A stretch of 41,300 bases of DNA, taken from contig MPUH01000657.1 in assembly GCA_001970955.1 (NCBI GenBank), positions 1 to 41,300 of the forward strand, given 5' to 3'. Below the pieces are notes generated by a model. That model saw only the letters and a program-made list of their open reading frames with translations. It ran no database searches and was not told the DNA's origin. This document shows positions 9,136-19,095 of the stretch, one piece after another (within the stretch, counting starts at the first letter, position 1; each line of letters starts with the position of its first letter). The position numbers and the translations under genes are program-made. This DNA comes from Stentor coeruleus (Eukaryota > Ciliophora > Heterotrichea > Heterotrichida > Stentoridae).

Positions 9136-10929
9136 ATGTCAGGGAAGCTATTAGCACTGATCTTTTTGGTATGCATATCTTCAGCAGTTAGAAGTCCTAT
9201 CCAAAGTAAACTAGAGAATGGAGTTCAATCTTTTGTCCAAAAATCTCTACTTGTTCAGCAAGATGACGTTGAATATGATGATGTAGATGAACTTGATACT
9301 CCTGATGCAGTTGATACTGAAGAAGTTGAAGAAGATGAAGTTACTGAAGATGATGTTGAAGATATTGATACTAGTGAAATTGAAGAAACAATTGAAGAAA
9401 CTGATAATACAGAAGAAGATCTTGAAGCTGGTGAAGCAGTTCCTCCTGAAGAAGACGAAAATGATGATATTGGTGATGATGATGAAGTTCAAGAAAGTGT
9501 TAATGCTGAAGAAGCTGAAGTTGAAGAAGAAGTTGCTCTTCAACCTGCAGAATCCGATGTAGTTGAAGAAGTTGTTACTGCCCCTGAAGAAGTTGAAACA
9601 GAAGCTGAAGATACTTCTGTTGTTTCTGAACCTGAAGTTTCAGACGACACTTCAAATAACCCTGATGACGTAGCAGAAGATGCTCAAGAAGAAGAAGCTG
9701 AAGAAGCTGATAACACAACTCCAGAAGAAGCTGAAGAAGTTACTGAGGATGTTGAAATTGCCCCAGAAACTGTTGTAGTAGAAGAAACAACTGCAGCTGA
9801 GCCAGAAGAAACTGATGATACCTCAGCTACACCTATTGAAGAAGCTGATGCTGCTCAAGATGAAGAAGCAGCTGAAGCTGATAACATTACACCAGAGGAA
9901 GTTGAAACTGAAATTGATGAACCAGAAGTAACTCCTGATACTGTTGTAGAAGAAGTTGAAACAGCTCCTGAAGAAGCTGATGAAGATGTTTCTGTAAATG
10001 AAAACCCAGAAGCTGTAGAAGAATTAGCTGAAGCTGAAGAAGAAGAAGATGAAATTTCATCAACTCCTGAAGAAGCTGAAGAAGTCACTGAAACTGCTGA
10101 AATTACACCAGTTGAAGTTGAAGATGAAGTTGAAACTGCTCCTGATGAAGCTGATGATACAGTTGAATCTGATAACCCTGCAGCTGTTGAGGAACAAGCT
10201 GATGAGGAAGAAGAAATTGTCTCTACTCCTGAAGAAGTTGAAACTGAAGAAGAAACTGCTGAAATCAACCCTAATGACGAAGAAGATGCATCAACTACTG
10301 AAGAGGAAGAACTTATTGTAGCTCCTGATGATGATGATGATGAAGATGTTGGTGATGATGATGTAGTTGATGAAAATTCTAACCCTGTAGTTGATGATAC
10401 TGATACTGTTGAAGAAGTTGCTTCAGATCCTGCCACTACTGATGGTGTTACCGATGAAGCTGATGAAGAAGTTGTTGAAACTTCCCCTGAAGAAGTTGAA
10501 AATGAAGGTGAAGATGAAGATGATTTGATTGCTCTACCTGAAGAAGCTGAAGATGATGGTGTTGTAACTGAAGAAACTTCTAACCCTGATGCTGTAGTTG
10601 TTGAAGATGATGATAGTTTAACAATTATTCCTGAAGAAGCTGAAGTAGTAGAAGAAGAAGAAGTTGCAGTTACTCCTGATGAAGAAGATACATCTGCAAA
10701 CCCAGATGATGATGCTGAAGCAGCACAAGATGAAGAAGAAGAAGATGAAGATTTAGCTATTACTCCTGATGATGATACTGATGATACTACTCTTAACCCT
10801 GAAGAAAATACTGTTCCTGAAGATGTTGATGCTGATGAAGAAGATGGTGATGATATAGTGATTAACTTGACCTTGACACTTGAATGTGGAGAAGAATGTG
10901 AAGAAACTACTGGGTTCTTATCAATTTAA
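9136..10929 (+). CDS. Secreted extremely acidic protein, 597 aa
   Basis: A typical signal peptide (residues 1 to about 20, core LLALIFLVCISSAV) is followed by a short normal stretch and then by about 550 residues made almost only of Glu, Asp, Val, Ala, Thr, Pro, Ser and Asn. Close to half are Asp or Glu. I see no Lys, Arg or His between about residue 38 and the end. Irregular repeats of the type TPEEAEEVTE and SNPDxVxE run through it. The chain ends with a small different tail containing LECGEECEETTGF (two Cys). No ER-retention KDEL-like end is visible. The composition suits a high-capacity, low-affinity Ca2+ binder or a polyanionic matrix in a secretory granule or ER-like store; this is inference. 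The reverse strand has a long open frame only because of the GAA/GAT codons. Confidence 0.85.
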   Translation: MSGKLLALIFLVCISSAVRSPIQSKLENGVQSFVQKSLLVQQDDVEYDDVDELDTPDAVDTEEVEEDEVTEDDVEDIDTSEIEETIEETDNTEEDLEAGEAVPPEEDENDDIGDDDEVQESVNAEEAEVEEEVALQPAESDVVEEVVTAPEEVETEAEDTSVVSEPEVSDDTSNNPDDVAEDAQEEEAEEADNTTPEEAEEVTEDVEIAPETVVVEETTAAEPEETDDTSATPIEEADAAQDEEAAEADNITPEEVETEIDEPEVTPDTVVEEVETAPEEADEDVSVNENPEAVEELAEAEEEEDEISSTPEEAEEVTETAEITPVEVEDEVETAPDEADDTVESDNPAAVEEQADEEEEIVSTPEEVETEEETAEINPNDEEDASTTEEEELIVAPDDDDDEDVGDDDVVDENSNPVVDDTDTVEEVASDPATTDGVTDEADEEVVETSPEEVENEGEDEDDLIALPEEAEDDGVVTEETSNPDAVVVEDDDSLTIIPEEAEVVEEEEVAVTPDEEDTSANPDDDAEAAQDEEEEDEDLAITPDDDTDDTTLNPEENTVPEDVDADEEDGDDIVINLTLTLECGEECEETTGFLSI

Positions 10930-12171
10930 GGTCATAATTAACTTCAATTTAGTTTAAATGTTTTTATGAGTTTGGCTTTATTAGATGTGATTTATGATTA
11001 AATATGGGTAAGGAATTTATTGTGGGGTTTTGAAGATAAGGTAGATATGAAGGAGATTTAAGTTTGGATATAATTTTGGGAAGAGGGTTGATAGGATAAA
11101 AGATGATGATGGGTTTAAAAAATGAGATAGAAATAGTATTTTTAATATAGGAGAAAAGATTATAACTCAATAAAAATTAGGTACTTTTAATCAAAATAAG
11201 CTAATATTTGATTCCTTAAATCAATAAATCACAAAGACGAGTAGTAATTAGCATATCTTTCATATATTTTACAAGTTCCCTCTTAATCCTTTATTCTTAT
11301 CCTATTCCTTTTATATATTTTATCTCAAATCAAACTATCATACTACAAAACTAATCTTTTTATATAATAACTGTTTATCCCAAAATAATCTACCATACTA
11401 CAAATACTAGCTTTTTATATAATAAACATAATCTAACAAAGCTTAGTTACAAAACTACTCATCCAAGCTAAATTATAATCTAGCTTCTGTATCTAACCAA
11501 AAAATTAACTTTAATCATCATATTTTTGTTGTTATATTATTATTAAAAAAATATCACCTATTATTAAAACTATTGAAATTAACTCTGATAACAAAACTCA
11601 ACTCCATTACCTTTATACTTAAAAATAATCACAAATCAATTTCATATCAAATTTCATATCAAATCTCATATCTACTTAATCCATACAAAATCTTTAATTC
11701 TTAACCATTTTAATAACCCCAAACTCCAAATTTCAACAAATAATCCTTCTAATAAGTCAAAATATCTTTACTCCAATAAAATTTATAAGAAATTTTACTT
11801 TTACATTTCCTTATTATGCATTGATAAAAATCTGCCTAACTAAATCAATAACTATTCTAAAACATCATTTTAATTCTATTCACAACTTCAGTCAAATCAA
11901 AAATTATTCCTAAAACCCCCAGTTTGATCTACAATTGTATATACTTATACCATTAAAATTACACAATAAACATATCTACCAAACTAATCCATAGGATTTT
12001 TACAACCCTAATCCCATAACCTCCACCAAAAACACTCAAAAAATCAATTAAAATACCCCAAATCGGTACACATATCATATACAATATCCTCACATAAATC
12101 ATCCTACCTAATCCTACTATTAAATCATCAGGAATTCCTAAGTCCAAGCATAATCTAATTATCCTAGCTTT
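10930..12171. other. Convergent intergenic region, no gene seen
   Basis: G/T-rich to about 11170, then 1 kb with very little G on the plus strand, consistent with the 3' flanks of a plus gene and a minus gene facing each other. Short frames here are compositional and show no codon structure. Confidence 0.55.
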
Positions 12172-12603
12172 TTAACTTCTAAGTGCAGCATCCCAAGTAC
12201 TTAAAGCAGCTGGACCTTTGCTCATAACATCATTTCTTCCATCCTTGCTTTTCATATTCCCGTTGTTGTCTATTAAAACCAAACTAGGAATTCCTTGAAC
12301 ACCAAAACGATTGCCTAGTGCTTCAGCTTTATTTCTGTCATTGTAAGGTACGGCAAGCCATGGCATAGTAGCAAAGTATTCATTGAATTGGCTTTCACTT
12401 CTGTCGTAGCTGACAAAGATAATTTCACATTGCTTTTCTTGGGCATTGACTGTGTTGTAAAACAATGCTAGCTGAGGGGTGAACATTTTGCATGGAGGGC
12501 ACCAATGAGCTGAGAAGTAAATAAGCTTATATTTAGCTGAGAGGCTGGATGTTGGGACTGATCCGTTATGGCCTGAAAGCTGAGAACCTAATAGTTGGTC
12601 CAT
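12172..12603 (-). CDS. Thioredoxin-fold protein, tryparedoxin/nucleoredoxin-like
   Basis: A 143-residue thiol-disulfide oxidoreductase. The active site WCPPC (Cys35 and Cys38) is the form found in tryparedoxins and nucleoredoxins, and the preceding KLIYFSAHWCPPC strand-turn fits them well. The cis-proline loop GIPSLVLID follows at about residue 104, and the segment IIFVSYDRSESQFNEYF matches the tryparedoxin insert. There is no signal peptide, so it is probably cytosolic and reduces protein disulfides or peroxidase partners. The right flank is G/T-rich as expected. The neighbours do not point to a particular substrate. Confidence 0.9.
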   Translation of the reverse strand: MDQLLGSQLSGHNGSVPTSSLSAKYKLIYFSAHWCPPCKMFTPQLALFYNTVNAQEKQCEIIFVSYDRSESQFNEYFATMPWLAVPYNDRNKAEALGNRFGVQGIPSLVLIDNNGNMKSKDGRNDVMSKGPAALSTWDAALRS

Positions 12604-13888
12604 GATTATTTTTATTCCATTGTTTTTTATACGACAAATACTTATGCCAGATTAGAGAGTTTTTATAAATTTTTCGATGCTTTTAGATGATTGTAAACTA
12701 AATTTATTATAATTTTTACAATGAGTTTTAAAAAAAGTGTGAAAATTAATTAAATGGAAATGGGGTGTAAAAGTTGTTCGTAGCGGAGGATTTTATAGAG
12801 AAGTGATAAGTTTTATAGATTTTTTTGATGTGATGATTCGTGTTTTACAAAAATTTTGGTAGAAGTTTATATTTTCTAAGATTTGTCAAGGAAAAATTTT
12901 AATTCTGATCTCTATATAAAAAGCTTAATATATATCTTTAATAAAATCCTAATTGAGTATGATAAGGATTAAGACTTATAAGATTACTGGGAATTTTTTA
13001 CCTGCTTATAAGTTTTTAATTCTTTTCATTACGATTATCAAGAAATTTTCATTGGAAAATTCTAAAGCTCCAAGACTAGTATTATTTTTTTTATAAGAAT
13101 TGCTAATATAAGAGAATTTAATCTTGGATACCTAAATCCAATATTAGCTAACACCCTAACACCCAGTAATACATATGAAATCCAAAAATTCTTATTAATA
13201 ATCACTCTAAGCATTCCTATAAAGCTAAACCATAATTCCAAAAATTTTATAGGCCTAATCATGCACTTTTTAATCCAGATCCTAGAGAAAAGCTTTGATT
13301 TTTTTCAGGGACCAATCTGTGAAAAGTCGACCTTTGAAATATATAAATCTTATATGAAAATAGATAGGATATTATATATGAAATCAAATTAAAATAAGCA
13401 TATATCTTGCTTAGATAGCTTTGAGAAGTTTATTAAAGAAAAAATTGCTAAGGTTCAAGCTTGGGTATACGAATAGTTTTATTTAATAAGATTTTAAGAT
13501 GATAAACAGTTTGAAAACAGCGGGTTTAACTAACGTAGATATTCTAATAAGATTAAAGTTGAAGTTTATGTGTATGATTGAAAACTTTTTTTTTTGAATA
13601 TGTAGAAATTTATGAATTTAAGTGAGTGGTATGTATTTTTATGATATAATAATATAAGTAATTATGCAATAGTATAAGTATTATATTTTAATTTTACATA
13701 AAATGATGTAAAATATATTATGTATAGATAGGGTATTAACATCTTCCACACTTAAAAAAAACCAACAGTGAAATGTCTTTCTTCATATAAATCCTCAAAT
13801 TTTCTCTTCTCTAGCATAACAAAAATTTCTTACAAAAAAACCCCTAAAAAACTCAAAAACCGCCCCATACTTAAATTATCCTTATAAC
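12604..13888. other. Intergenic interval holding island C
   Basis: The left part (12640-12828) is the G/T-rich upstream flank of the thioredoxin-like gene. The centre holds island C. 13582-13740 is G/T- and AT-rich, and 13740-13888 is A/C-rich, as after a minus-strand stop. A 66-residue minus frame at 13062-13262 is antisense to island C. Confidence 0.5.
12829..13581 (+). other. Coding-like frame if TAA/TAG are Gln (island C)
   Basis: The frame runs 250 codons from a TGA at 12826 to a TGA at 13579 with no other in-frame TGA. Counting by eye on the plus strand, 16 TGA triplets lie inside: 14 have T as third codon base, two are in the remaining phase and none is in frame. TAA/TAG are 9 in frame (12877, 12970, 12979, 13009, 13063, 13390, 13474, 13495, 13531) against 22 and 22 in the other two frames. 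The stretch 13066-13389 has no standard stop at all. The Gln translation contains sequences such as KILIEYDKDQDLQDYWEFF. This is codon structure, not chance, but the protein is not recognised and no ATG lies near the left end. It could be a pseudogene or alternative-code DNA. Confidence 0.6.
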
Positions 13889-15316
13889 TTATTTTTTAAA
13901 ACTTTTTGAACGACGATTAGCTTGAGCAACAAGTATTCCTTGCCAATCATCTTTATCCTTCAATGCAGTAAAAATCAAATCTTCTAATTTCGTTACAGTC
14001 AATTCTTCATACAAATTCGGTTTTTCTGGTGGAGTAGGGTAATCCAAAATATTATCATTTTCAAGGACGAACCTATTTTTCAAATTTTGCCTATGAATAG
14101 ATTTAAAATGTGCCTTATAAACTCTATACTCACTTAAAAATACTTTCATTCTTGCTTTGATATATTTTTTCAAATAATAAATTTTAATTTCTGTAGGAAT
14201 TGAAGTACATCCTTCAATGCTTCGATTTTGTTGTATATTAGACAAAGATATCGCCCTTCTTCTTCTATGAGTTTTATTAGGAGATTTTTCAAATATTTCA
14301 AATTCAGCTTTGTTCCATTTACTTAACAAAGACTCATACAATGATAATCTGAAAAAAATTGCCACACGAAAAAGCCTTTGAATGCATTCCATTCTACTTT
14401 TCCATTTGGCGATGAGTTTTTCTAGTACACATTTAGTTAAACTTCTTTCAAGGGCATTTGCAACAACTCTACGATTGCGTTTTCGACGAGTTTTAAGCCA
14501 GAGTTTGACATATTTCAATAGGTAGATACGAATAATCTATATAAAAGTTACTCTCATGCCTTTAAAATACTTGATTTTAACTTTTAACCTGATAAATTTA
14601 CCAATACACATCGATACAGTTCTAAACCATACTAATAACTTTCTAGCTCTTTTTATAACAATCTTCCTTTTGTATATTTTAAGTTTACAACCAAGGGCAA
14701 GAGTAATAATACTTGCAAGAGTTATCCATGAAATTTTTATTGTAGCAAGTTCCTATATATTTTATACAGGCAAACGCATTCGGTATTCATATTTTTGAAG
14801 TTTTTCTTTGATCTGCATAGAAATTTTGTTCTTTTTTTCAATTTCTAAAGTTTTCTTTGCCCTTTGAGTCACTTGAGTCCGAATTTTCCGTTTAGCTGCC
14901 CGAGCGCCAACATCTTTAATCCTTTCTTCTTTAGTCTTTATAGCATCTTCTTTATTTTTCCCTATGCGTTCATTTATCTGTTCCTTATCTTTCTCTGTTA
15001 ATTTCTTAAATAAAAACAGTTTAGCAAAAAAATCCCCGCTTCCAAAACGTTCGCATCTTGAAAATTCATATGAAGGAGTTGGGTTTATAATTGGAGGATT
15101 GTATTTTCCAGGTCCTATATTAGGTGATGTAGTACATTGAGCAAAAGCGACTTTACGACTTGGAGGGGTAGCATATGAGCTTCTAGGTCTTCTGTTCATA
15201 TATGCAAACTTAACTGGAGCTGTTATGTTATCACTTATTGATAAAGGATAAGTGCATTTTGCTGATACAGGTCTTCTTGGATATGTTGGGGCAAATGTTA
15301 CAAATGTTGAATCCAT
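13889..15316 (-). CDS. Ciliary-type protein with PG-repeat-like motif and basic helices
   Basis: Three exons on the minus strand (15316-14768, 14752-14552, 14536-13889) joined across two 15-nt introns (14753-14767 and 14537-14551, both GTA...ATATAG) give 465 residues. Neither part alone is complete: the 3' frame has no ATG, and the 5' frame stops inside intron 1. The N-terminal 100 residues carry short Pro/Tyr motifs including NIGPGKYNPP, like sperm-tail PG-rich repeats of microtubule-associated ciliary proteins. A charged coiled coil follows (about 105-180). Exons 2 and 3 form long, very basic amphipathic helices (KLWLKTRRKRNRR, CIQRLFRVAIFF) that resemble IQ or light-chain-binding segments. 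A role on axonemal or cortical microtubules is inferred. Confidence 0.75.
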
Positions 15317-15725
15317 TTGAAAATTATGAGTATTTTGAGAATATTATTTAGGAAATTAGGTTGGAATAAATAGGATTTTTATTGATGTTGTGGAAAAGTT
15401 GTTGTTGGTAGGAATATTGTGGAAGGTGATGGAAAATTATATGATAATTATGGATTTTTTTATTATATGAGGATAGATAGTGAATAGGGGAAAAATGGCA
15501 TTTGACTATTTCGTTTAATTGGATAGAAAAAATTGTGTTTGAGTTTTTTCTTTAAAACTGGGTATGATAAAATATTATATTTTATCAAGGTAGCATCATA
15601 TGATTTTATAAATCGCATTTTACTATCATATAAAAACGTATTTTTACCATATTTTTAACACCCAAAACACAGATTGTCTTGAATTTTTCATACTTTATTA
15701 TTATTTGTATTGTATACTATTAAAA
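15317..15725. other. Divergent intergenic region
   Basis: G/T-rich next to the minus-strand start and A/C-rich next to the plus-strand start. It must hold both promoters; no specific element was recognised. Confidence 0.5.
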
Positions 15726-16391
15726 ATGGGTTCAGGATGCACAGGACAAAGCAATGCAAACGATTCTGAGCGCGTGCGTATTCACAGACAAGGAAATTTA
15801 TCTTTTTTCATTCATGGTAACTTATAAAAAGAAAATTTAGTTTTAGGTAAAGGTTGCCGAAAGACCGTAGCCTGGCATACAAACCTAACGAAAGATGAAA
15901 TCGACTTAAAAATTAAAGAGTTCTGGGAAACACGAGTTGAAGGGAATCAAGGTACATGGGCAATATTAAAAGCAGCTTGTAGCGAATCTGATCCAAATGC
16001 CACAGAAGTTTTAATAAAATCAAATGGCCTGACAATGCCTAATGGTCTTCTTCAACAAACATTTGATAGCCGAAACCAAAGATATGATTTACCTCCATTT
16101 GTTATAAACTCACCACTTAGATATGGAGTAAAAGTAGAAAATCAAGATCAAGTAGATGTTGAAAAACATCGAATTAAGGTTACATTCAGATCTACTAAAT
16201 ACAATGATTGTATCCTTGATGTTGAAACTACAGAAACAGTAAATCAAGTTAAAGAGAAATTAGGAAGTCAGCTAAAAGAAAACAGAAAAATTAGGCTTTT
16301 CTATGGGGGTAAAGAATTTCATGATACTAATCAGCTTGGGAAATACAATGTTAAAGATCAATACATAATCCAAGTATTTTTTTGTGAATGA
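15726..16391 (+). CDS. UBTD: UBTD1/2-like ubiquitin-domain protein
   Basis: Exons 15726-15816 and 15832-16391, joined across a 15-nt intron (15817-15831, GTAACTTATAAAAAG), encode 216 residues. The N-terminal part (KEFWETRV, GTWAILKAA, LPPFVINSP) is the UBTD/DC-UbP N-terminal domain, and the last 75 residues form a ubiquitin-like fold (KIRLFYGGKEF, IIQVFF). Family members bind E2/E3 enzymes and tune ubiquitin transfer. The start MGSGCTG is a good N-myristoylation plus palmitoylation signal, as in animal UBTD proteins, so it should attach to membranes. The first exon is essential because it supplies this lipidation site. The intron ends AAG rather than TAG; an alternative 24-nt intron ending at 15840 is possible, but the ENLVLGKGC sequence kept by the 15-nt choice fits the family better. 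The stop is TGA. Confidence 0.88.
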
Positions 16392-16480
16392 TATACTTTA
16401 AATAATCTTAACTTGGCTTTTTAGATGTATTGAAGGGATTTAAGATTATGCTGGGAGTATTAAAGATTTTTGTTTTATAT

Positions 16481-16488
16481 AAAAAAAA
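16481..16488 (-). terminator. Pol III T-run terminator
   Basis: Eight consecutive T on the minus strand directly follow the 3' end of the tRNA, a normal RNA polymerase III stop. Confidence 0.8.
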
Positions 16489-16561
16489 CACCCGAGATGG
16501 GACTCGAACCCACAATCTCTTCCTTAGGAGGGAAGCGCCTTATCCATTAGGCTACACGGGC
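16489..16561 (-). tRNA. trnR-CCU: tRNA-Arg (anticodon CCU)
   Basis: A 73-nt cloverleaf without intron. The acceptor stem GCCCGTG pairs with CTCGGGT (G1-U72 wobble, one U-U mismatch at 6-67). The D-arm is GCCT/AGGC, the anticodon stem CTTCC/GGAAG encloses loop CTCCTAA with anticodon CCT, and the T-arm GTGGG/CCCAT encloses TTCGAGT (the A box and B box of the Pol III promoter are in the D and T arms). The discriminator is G. CCA is not encoded. It decodes AGG. It lies between the UBTD gene and the 16728 gene and has its own terminator. Confidence 0.95.
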
Positions 16562-16727
16562 TATTGAATCTAACCAGGTAACTTTGAATTAATCTATTTA
16601 GTTAAGCATAGAAAGGATTTTAAGTTTTTGCAGTGTTTTCTATTGATTTTTTAGTTAGTTTTGTAATGTTAAAAAGTATGGATTTTTTTGTGATTTGGTG
16701 TTGAAATTATGCTAAAATTAAATACCC

Positions 16728-17249
16728 TTAATCTATTATGAATTTCTTGTTTCTTGATGAATATAAATCTATAGGAGGAAGTTGTCTAGGACCATTATTT
16801 ATCTTCAATGAATTTTCTTCTTCTGGCTCAGGCATTTGATTTTTCTCCGATAAGACATCTTTATTAGCATCTTTCTGAGAATCGATATTGTTATGCAAAC
16901 TATTTTTTGAATTTTTTTCCATATGGCCTTGTAGATTATGTTTATCACAATTTAGATCTTTTCCTGATTTTGCATTAGTGATTGAGTTTTTACCGTTTAA
17001 ATCATTTGCATTTAAATGATCGGTATGATTTTTATCCTTGTTTTCACCCTCAGTATGATTAATTAGTATATCAGCTGCGTTGGTTTTTGCTGATATTTTT
17101 ATGGATCTTTGATGAACTTGAGATGCTTGATTATGAAAAGATTTAAACGCTTCAAATACTTGCGGAGGGAGTTTTTCATTAATTGTAACTTGGATATACG
17201 GATCATTTTGGTCTTGAGCAACTTTAGTATTAGATGGAGAACATCCCAT
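16728..17249 (-). CDS. Putatively N-myristoylated hydrophilic protein, 173 aa
   Basis: The start MGCSPSNTK is a strong dual-acylation signal (Gly2 myristoylation, Cys3 palmitoylation). A short conserved-looking segment follows (PYIQVTINEKLPPQVFEAFKSF), then about 100 residues rich in Asn, Lys, Asp and His that are probably disordered, and a small C-terminal motif RQLPPIDLYSSRNK. No enzyme domain is present. Short acylated proteins of this layout often tether partners to membranes, for example kinase-regulatory or ciliary adaptors; that role is only inference. It is followed by the kinesin gene on the same strand, about 100 bp away. Confidence 0.7.
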   Translation of the reverse strand: MGCSPSNTKVAQDQNDPYIQVTINEKLPPQVFEAFKSFHNQASQVHQRSIKISAKTNAADILINHTEGENKDKNHTDHLNANDLNGKNSITNAKSGKDLNCDKHNLQGHMEKNSKNSLHNNIDSQKDANKDVLSEKNQMPEPEEENSLKINNGPRQLPPIDLYSSRNKKFIID

Positions 17250-17346
17250 TTTATTATTGCAATTTTCAAACTGATAAAAAACAATGTAATTGTTATACCT
17301 GATGGTGTAAAATAAATTTAAGTATTACTCAATAAGATTATCATTT

Positions 17347-19095
17347 TTAACTAAACATCAATTGTTCTTTCTTTGGCACAGTAATTCCACTAAGTTGTAA
17401 CAGTTTTTCCAGCTGTTCATTCCTCAAATATTGTTTTTTTAAAGCTTCTTCACTTTGTTTATTAAGCTTATCCAAACTTTCTAATTCATCTTGTAATAAT
17501 AAAATAGTCTCATCCCTCTCATTAAGCCTAACAGTAAGAGCTATCATAATATCCCTTTGTCTTAAAAGCAATTGTTTATATCGATCAATCTGAGCTTTAT
17601 CATCTTCAATTTGTTGTCTTTCTCTATCCAACTCTTGTAACTTTATTTCATACTCTTGTTTTAAAGCCATTTGTCTTTCTTCTAAAGCTATAAGGAACTG
17701 AGGAGATTCTTCAACTTTTTTCCCCCCAACAAGCATTTGTGAATTCATCATCCTTATCCTCTCTTCAAGTCGGCGTTTTTCTTCTTTTTCAGACATATAT
17801 TCACGAGATCTCATTTCTAATGCTTCAATTGCCGCTTCTTTATCAGCTTCAGCTTTTCTACGTTCTTCTTCAAGTTCATATACTCTTTGCATATCTGGGG
17901 CGAAATCCACTTTTCCTTCTAAAATTCCCCTTAAATGCTTAAGTTCAACTTCATATTTTCTTAATAAAGCTTTATGGTCCACATCTTCATTAATCCTCGC
18001 AACATTTTTTATATTCTTAGCCCTATTGGCGAATTTTAATGTTGACAACGACTCTGAAAAAGCATCAAAAGCAGGAGAGATCATAGCGAGCATAGTCGTT
18101 TTACAATTACCTCCTAATGAATCTTCTAGTAATCTAGTTAATTTTGAATCACGATACGGTATGTGTGTTCGAGCTTTAGCATCTGTTAATGCAGCAATAA
18201 CATTACCTAAAGCTGATAAAGATTGATTAATTTTCTTAGACTCTTCTAACCTTTTACCAGTCGCCCCAGTTACTCTAACTCTTTCAGATCCTGCAAGATC
18301 TACTATATTTAATTTTCCAACTCTTATCTCATTCCCTTCATCAGTTGTATTCATTTGTTCAACAATAACAATAAACACAGCATGACTTCTTGAACTCAAA
18401 TCATTCATCTTAGTACTAGCTGTAGCTCTTAAAGTATGTCCTCTATCCATTAAAGCAAATATTTCATTATGTCCTCTTACAGCCCATTCAGAAAGCCCTT
18501 CAACAAAAACTCCTCTTTTTTTTTCTTCTCTTATCTGTAAAGAAGTTCTATCAATTTTCAATAAATCTGATATAATTTCATTGTATATTTGTACATAAGA
18601 TACTCTGACCATGAATTTTAAATCACTTGAATCAGAACTTTCTATATAATTGAATATATCTTCAACTGCTCTAGGGATCATACCTCTTTGTGGGTCAGTA
18701 AGATCAAATTTAAACCCTTCCATTGTATATGTTTTCCCTGTACCAGTTTGACCATAGGCTATTAATGTTGCATTATAACCTTCTAAAACTGATTGAACTG
18801 CAGGTTTACCGCTATATTCATATACTTCTTCTTGTGTTGAATTTTGGTCGTATACATTGTCGAATGTAAATGTGTGATAATTTCCTAAAGAAGGATTTTC
18901 ACGTAAAGATAATTCACGTTCGTAATCGTTGTCTGCAATACCCATGTATTCTATTATTGTCATTGATGAACTATCTTGGACACGGACTACAGAAAAAAAT
19001 CCGTGATCTGGGTCTATTTCTCTATCGACTGGCGGGCGAACTCTGACAGCAACTTTAAAGTTTTCAGAGTATGAACCTGTGAAAGAACCATTCAT
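17347..19095 (-). CDS. Kinesin with N-terminal motor
   Basis: A 582-residue kinesin. The motor domain occupies about residues 12-375, with P-loop GQTGTGKT (115-122), switch I NDLSSRSHAVF, switch II DLAGSERV and the end of the motor at TLKFANRAKNIKN. The remaining 200 residues are coiled coil (rich in Glu, Lys, Arg, Gln and Leu), with a short tail ending LMFS. An N-terminal motor with this conserved core predicts ATP-driven plus-end-directed movement. The long acidic insert in the first loop region and the tail do not let me assign a kinesin subfamily; the armadillo-repeat (ARK) group is a possible relative, but no armadillo repeats are present here. The G/T-rich right flank is consistent with the start chosen. 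Confidence 0.93.
   Translation of the reverse strand: MNGSFTGSYSENFKVAVRVRPPVDREIDPDHGFFSVVRVQDSSSMTIIEYMGIADNDYERELSLRENPSLGNYHTFTFDNVYDQNSTQEEVYEYSGKPAVQSVLEGYNATLIAYGQTGTGKTYTMEGFKFDLTDPQRGMIPRAVEDIFNYIESSDSSDLKFMVRVSYVQIYNEIISDLLKIDRTSLQIREEKKRGVFVEGLSEWAVRGHNEIFALMDRGHTLRATASTKMNDLSSRSHAVFIVIVEQMNTTDEGNEIRVGKLNIVDLAGSERVRVTGATGKRLEESKKINQSLSALGNVIAALTDAKARTHIPYRDSKLTRLLEDSLGGNCKTTMLAMISPAFDAFSESLSTLKFANRAKNIKNVARINEDVDHKALLRKYEVELKHLRGILEGKVDFAPDMQRVYELEEERRKAEADKEAAIEALEMRSREYMSEKEEKRRLEERIRMMNSQMLVGGKKVEESPQFLIALEERQMALKQEYEIKLQELDRERQQIEDDKAQIDRYKQLLLRQRDIMIALTVRLNERDETILLLQDELESLDKLNKQSEEALKKQYLRNEQLEKLLQLSGITVPKKEQLMFS

Noticed and set aside
9247-9562. Lys/Leu-rich and Phe/Ile-rich frames overlapping the acidic gene
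   Set aside because: They are other-frame readings of the same GAA/GAT-rich repeat and have no independent support.
9855-10436. Long Ser-rich minus-strand frame inside the acidic gene
   Set aside because: It is the antisense of GAA/GAT/GCT codons; composition is a mirror image and the plus frame has a signal peptide.
13062-13262. 66-residue hydrophobic minus-strand frame
   Set aside because: It lies antisense to the 12829-13581 plus frame, whose codon-phase signal is much stronger.
14556-14798. Plus-strand 80-residue membrane-like frame
   Set aside because: It is antisense to exon 2 of the three-exon minus-strand gene and spans both of its introns.
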